The notes under the pieces: generated by a model
What the model was told of the DNA's origin: nothing
Seen by the model: the letters and a program-made list of their open reading frames with translations, nothing else
The model's database searches: none
Shown here: one piece after another, positions 59,806 through 64,000 of the stretch
Position numbering within the stretch: the first letter of the stretch is position 1
How the letters are laid out: every line of letters starts with the position of its first letter
Origin: Cherax quadricarinatus
Lineage: Eukaryota > Arthropoda > Malacostraca > Decapoda > Parastacidae
Assembly (NCBI RefSeq): GCF_038502225.1
Contig: NC_091308.1
Coordinates: 22,483,614-22,547,613, forward strand
Length of the DNA: 64,000 bases
Reading direction: 5' to 3'
Translations under genes and position numbers: made by a program

Positions 59806-61330
59806 GTGTAGGTGCTTTGTGTTAATGGATTTAATGATGCTGGGTGTTAGCCAGGGACTGTTCAGTCCCTTAGCTGTGATCTGTTTAAGTTTTTTAGGGC
59901 AATGATTTTTAAAGAGGTAGCGGGTTTTTTTTTCCAGAAATTTATTAATACATTCATTCGTATCTGTATATGTTTCAAGCTCATTATGCCAGTCGACGTT
60001 ATCCATAGCTGTTATAAAGTTATTAACAGCTTCTTATTATGTAGTCTGTAGGTAACTTTAGTAGTGTCTTGGGGCAATTTAGCTAGGTTGGTTATGAGAA
60101 AGGTAGGGTAGTGGTCTGTGGTGTTGTCTGTGATTATGCCTGATTTTAAAGGGGATATGGTGTTAGTCCAGACGTGGTCTAATAAGGAGAGACTAGTCTT
60201 GGAGATTCTTGTAGGTTTTGTTATTGTTGGTAGCAACAAGCAGGTGCTGATAGTGTTTGTGAATTCAGTTACTTGTGGGTCCTGGTCATATAGGAGATTT
60301 ATGTTGAAACCTCCTGTGAGCAGCAAGTGGTCTTTGTTCATATGTGCATCAGTTATCATGTTTCCTAATTTTTCACTAAAATGGTATATGTTTGACTGTG
60401 GTAACTGTAGATGTTTATCACTGTGAGGGGTTTTTGCAAGTTTCAGATTTAAATTTAGCTAAAATATATTCTCCATTGTGCAAGAATTATTGATACATTC
60501 AAACTGATCTGAGTAGTATATAGCTGTTCCACCCCCTTGCTGTTCTGTCCTACAGTTGTGCATGGCTGTGTAACCAGGAATGGCAAAGACATCTGTAGTG
60601 CCAGGCTTTAGCCAGGTTTCTGTGAGTGTGATGATTGACATACTGGTATGCAGGGAATTGAGTAATGCTGTGAGGCCATCGTAATGTTTGCTCAAAGATC
60701 TGACATTGTAATTAAAGATAGTTATGTTATTGTTGGCTCTGAGTAATGTCTCTGCTTGGTCTGCTGTAAAATAATTACAGTTGCTGTTTGATTCGTGTAA
60801 GTCATTTAATAAAAGGTTGATATCAGGATCAATGCTTGTAATCATAAGATTGAGAGTGACTCTACAACTAGACTTTTGAATAAAGTATTGTGTTAAACTT
60901 AATAATTATGATACTAAACTAATTTATCTTACTAGCTAATGGACTGTTACAAGTAGTTTTAAAAAATACAGCAATGCAGTCTACTCTAAATATGGTACAG
61001 ATTTGATGATATAATATTGAATGGTTATAGTTTTAGAGTTTGACAAAAGTTGTAGATTTAGAATAGAAGTTTACTGAACACAATGAGACTGCTTAATACT
61101 GTAAGTGATAACTAAATTAAAAGTCTGCAGGTAATGGTAGTTATAAAAAAAATAAGAGAAAACAAAAATAATAGTTATAATAGTTGATTAAAGCAAGTAA
61201 TTATAAAATACAGGGATTATGCTAATTCTTATTATGGCCCAAGTGTGACAATATAATATTGTACTGGTTATCAGTTCTATAATAACAGTTTATAATAGTA
61301 AGCAAGTATGTAATGGTAAATTAAAAATAA
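59806..61330 (-). mobile_element. LINE-C 5' part (5' UTR and endonuclease), 3'-truncated
   Basis: Minus strand: ATG at 60845 (MITSIDPDINLLLNDLHESN), endonuclease motifs ITLTETWLKPG, GGGTAIYYSDQ, HLLLTGGFNINLLYDQD (GDFN mutated to GGFN) and LLDHVWTN, ending at NSPWLTPSIIKSINTKH near 59806. Frameshift near 60460 and another near 60010. The 5' UTR side 60850-61330 is AT-rich with two similar blocks (ACAATATAATATTG at 61248-61261; ATGATATAATATTG at 61007-61020). Losing the 3' end is unusual for a LINE and implies later deletion. Confidence 0.8.
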
Positions 61331-61367
61331 AAATAGAAATAAAGAGAGAATATAGTGTAATCTTTCA

Positions 61368-61665
61368 ATAGAATAAATCGAGTTCTAGTGAATTAGCTAT
61401 GATTTTAGTTGACTGGAACATTGGAATTGGCCGAAAATAGGGCTCAAAGTGGGCGAAATTGCCGATGCGTAAATATCGTCGAGGCTGCTAACTTTGCAAG
61501 AGCATAATTCAGTAAATTTTTCATCAAATTTATATACTTTTGGTGTCATTATCATCGGGAAAAGATTATCATTTCACAAAAACATTTTTTTTTTTTTTTT
61601 TTTTTTATATTTTTTGACCCTGACAGCAAGTTCAGGATCGGGGGTTTCGACTCTGAAAAGGTTAA
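61368..61665. mobile_element. TTAA-type MITE fragment (right end)
   Basis: Shares AATTGCCGATGCGTAAATAT and neighbouring words with MITE 2 (39060-39110). Ends GACTCTGAAAAGGTTAA at 61665. Left end missing. Confidence 0.6.
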
Positions 61666-62050
61666 GGCGATATTTGTTTTATGGCAGTGGTGTGGAACCT
61701 AACCCGCCACATTAGCGAGGTATCCCTGTACTCCTGAATTATAATCATCAGAGGAGTATTTTTTTTAAGTTACAATAGTTTTGAGGTATGATGGGTACTT
61801 CTGGAATGGATTAATATCATAACTCAGGGAACAACTGTAGTTTTTAAAAGATGTCAAATCTGGAATTATAGTAGTGCATATCATTACTCTAGAGCGCACT
61901 TAATACCTTCTTGTATTGTACTTTCTATTTAGAAGCTTTTTTCCCCTATTCTCCTGGTTGTAAAATTCTATGAAATAAATCACAGAATTTTACAGCCAGT
62001 ATATGACTTTCTTTTAATGCAAAAGATAAAAAAAAATCTTTATAACTCAC
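61666..62050. other. Intron with TIR remnants
   Basis: GGAACCTAACCCGCCACATT then GCGAGGTATCCCTGTA (61696-61730) looks like a right terminus of the GGGCCCCGC-type TIR elements; AATATCATAACTCAGGGAAC (61813-61832) looks like another worn TIR end. No coding sequence. Confidence 0.4.
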
Positions 62051-62109
62051 CAGTTCCTTTGCTTCTCCAACAAGGTTTTCCACATCCTGAATTAATGATC
62101 TTCTTTCAG
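62051..62109 (-). CDS. Vti1a: Vti1a-type SNARE, N-terminal internal exon
   Basis: 59 bases between acceptor TTTTCACAAAG and donor CTG|GTGAGT. Reads (A)ERRSLIQDVENLVGEAKEL, the counterpart of the helix just before the conserved LLE-M-[DE]-LEVR segment of Vti1a. The junction with the exon at 29271 gives EAKELLERMELEVRD, matching the family. The first two bases complete a codon begun in an upstream exon that I cannot find before 64000. Small size and moderate conservation make this the weakest exon call, but phase and order agree. Confidence 0.83.
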
Positions 62110-62404
62110 CTTTGTGAAAAAATAAGAAATCTTGCATAAGATGTGGTATCATGTGTAATAAAAATAAAACTTTAGAGAGGTGCCAAGTTAGATAACTTAA
62201 CACTATTCTAAAGTTACCATACCAAAACTACAAATTCCCAATATTATATTGGAATGATCAAATTAATCATTTTACCAAAATACACAAAGAGCATTAATAA
62301 AACATTAAACATCTGCATACTAATACCAGCATTTGCTTTGTAAAATGTAGTATTTGAAGGGAAAAAAGGAAATTTACAAAAGGAAGTGAAAGATTAATAT
62401 GTAA
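62110..62404. other. Vti1a intron, nothing recognised
   Basis: AT-rich, no exon 1-like sequence, no repeats. Confidence 0.4.
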
Positions 62405-64000
62405 AAAACATTTTTTTAACACACTGGCCATCTCCACCAAGATAGGGTCACCCAAAAGAAGAAAACACTGAGTCATTCATTCAATCACTCTTTCTAGAAT
62501 GCTGACATCACAGCTCAGATGATCCTCCAAACTGCAACATCTCCACTGGTCTGCCAGAGTGCAGGCACTGTACTTCCCACCTCTAGGACTCAAATCCAGC
62601 TAACTGATTTCCTTGAATCCTTTCATAAATGTTACCTCACTCACACTACACCAGCACATCATGTCCTAAATTCACTCCTATCTAACAGACTACCTACTCC
62701 TCCATCCTGCCATTACAGATTTATACATCCTCCAAGTCATCCTATTTTGTTCCAGCCTCCTTAAATGTCCAAACTACCTCAATAACCCCTTCTCGGTCCT
62801 CTGGATAATACTTTTAGTCTTCAAACTACAAATTCTCTGAAAAATATTCACACCACACATGACCTTACACAGCATCTCTGCCTCCACCCTCCTCACTGCA
62901 ATGTTTAAAACCTATGTATTGCTACAGGTTGACCATCACTAATCCGGCATCATTGGGACCTGCAGTGTGCCGGATTAGTGAGTTTGCCAGATTACAGAGT
63001 GGTTAGGTTAGAATACACTTAATTAACCTATCAACAGAGACTTTCTGCTACATCTTCCTCATTTTCATCACTGCTTTCTCCTCCATTGACTTGCTGCTGT
63101 GGATTTGCAACCATCTGCACAATTTCTGAATCAGTATAATGATGAAATTTGAGTCAGTATAATGATTTCAGTCAGTATAATGATGAAATTTGAAATTATG
63201 CTAACTGAAATTAGTGCCGGATTACTGATGGAATCGGATGACTGATTGCTGGATTAGTGATGGCCGACCTGTACCACTGTACTCTGATACATTCCCTTTT
63301 TTTGCCTCCATGGATAATGTTCTGTATCTCCACAGATGCTTCACTGTACCACCGACCCTTTTTTTTTCCACTGTCAAATCTGTGGTTCACCTCATCTTTC
63401 ACAGACCCATCTACCAACAAGTCCACTCCCAGATACGTGAACGTAGTCACTTCTGCCACACTCCCTCCTTCAAAGCTGAAATCTAATCTTTAATTACTTA
63501 TGTCCACTTTTAATGTCCTACTTTTACATACCCTCCCAAATTTGTCCACCAATATTTGCAACTTCTCTTTAGAATCACCCAAAAGCAATGAGTCATCAAA
63601 AAATGCAACTGTGACAATGCCTACTTTGTATCAGATTATCTTTTAATCCTACCCCTCTCCCCAGCACTCTAGCATTCACTTCTTTTACAACCCCATCTAT
63701 AAATATGTTAAACAACCATGGTGAAAACACATCCCTGTCTAAGGCCTACTTTTACTGGAAAATAATCATCCTTTCCTACATACCCAAACCTGAGCCTCAT
63801 TAACCTCATGAAAACTCTAAATGCTTTAAGTAACTTACCACGTATTCTATACATTTGAAACGTCTGCCACATTACTTCCCTATCCACTCTTTCATATGCC
63901 TTTTCTAAATCCATAAGTGCAAAGAAAGCTTCCTTATCTTCATCTAAATATTGTTCACTTATATGCTTATATACAGACTAATTTGGAGAAGTGGGTGGCC
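62405..64000 (-). mobile_element. Old RTE LINE copy, heavily degenerate, cut by window edge
   Basis: Minus strand: 3' tail near 62420-62450 (GGTGACCCTATCTTGGTGGA on the minus strand), C-terminal remnants, then after a MITE the RT with stops (FRYLGVD equivalent FTYLGVDLLVDGSVKDEVNH at 63459-63400; MDLEKAYERVDREVMWQTFQ at 63914-63855; KVGLRQGC). Multiple frameshifts. Much more diverged than the other RTE copies, so old. Runs off the window. Confidence 0.82.
62925..63271. mobile_element. 347-bp TIR element (CAGGTTGACCATCACTAATC)
   Basis: Ends CAGGTTGACCATCACTAATC and GATTAGTGATGGCCGACCTG with TA on both sides (62923-62924, 63272-63273), inserted in the old RTE. Interior contains repeated CAGTATAATGA words near 63130-63182. 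TIR style is Tigger-like; non-coding. Confidence 0.85.

Noticed and set aside
62110..64000. Search for the first Vti1a coding exon
   Set aside because: No minus-strand frame resembling the family N-terminus with a donor was found; the region is mostly an old RTE copy.

Overview
This is eukaryotic, repeat-saturated genomic DNA. It most likely comes from a decapod crustacean (crayfish or lobster type). The reasons are the long dinucleotide microsatellites, an RTE-type LINE whose 3' tail carries the CACCCTGCCTCGGTGGG motif, LINE tails ending in CTAGGTGAGTACA, and many Tigger-like and TTAA-flanked DNA elements. I recognise this repertoire from decapod genomes, but the species assignment is inference. 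There are no operons, bacterial genes, CRISPR arrays or rRNA genes.

One host gene is visible, on the minus strand, spread over almost the whole window: a Vti1a-type Qb-SNARE. Four coding exons are found at 62109-62051, 29271-29127, 15162-14945 and 2803-2648. All have good splice sites and compatible phases, and together they encode about 191 residues. The first coding exon (roughly 25-30 residues) is not seen and probably lies beyond 64000. The introns are about 32.8, 14.0 and 12.1 kb. Nearly everything else in the window is transposable elements sitting in these introns or downstream of the gene.

Layout: 1-2.5 kb holds the 5' end of an RTE LINE, two small TIR elements, a SINE-like element and microsatellites. 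2.6-2.8 kb is the last Vti1a exon. 3.8-16.2 kb is a nest: old RTE remnants are broken by a TIR element, a younger RTE copy with a target-site duplication, a 40-bp tandem array, and a nearly full-length CR1 LINE (ORF1 with an SGNH/esterase fold) that itself contains an RTE. 16.2-23.1 kb holds CR1 copies, a LINE inside a TCTGTATC microsatellite, and a Tigger relic with a 12-bp minisatellite. 23.1-27.8 kb is an L2/CR1-like LINE split by a TTAA element that is itself split by an intact Tigger (598-aa transposase). 30.8-33.2 kb is a second, frameshifted Tigger copy. 33.6-36.6 kb has an RTE-B fragment, LINE tails and CA repeats. 36.9-44.5 kb is an L2/CR1-like LINE broken by three TTAA elements and one deleted Tigger. 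46.6-53.1 kb has an RTE copy, two internally deleted Tiggers and an inverted duplication. 53.3-59.3 kb contains an L2/CR1-like LINE with an unbroken 984-aa ORF (but a mutated RT active site), an RTE-B copy and a SINE-like element. 59.3-64 kb has further fragments and the 62.1-kb exon.

The elements can be dated relative to one another because each breaks a recognisable older one, and several insertions can be checked against uninterrupted paralogous sites in the same window. I found no convincing new host system. The most unusual items are the RTE head-plus-tail SINE-like element with a shared 3' hairpin, the internally deleted transposases that keep open frames, and an unidentified exon-like block near 44.7 kb.
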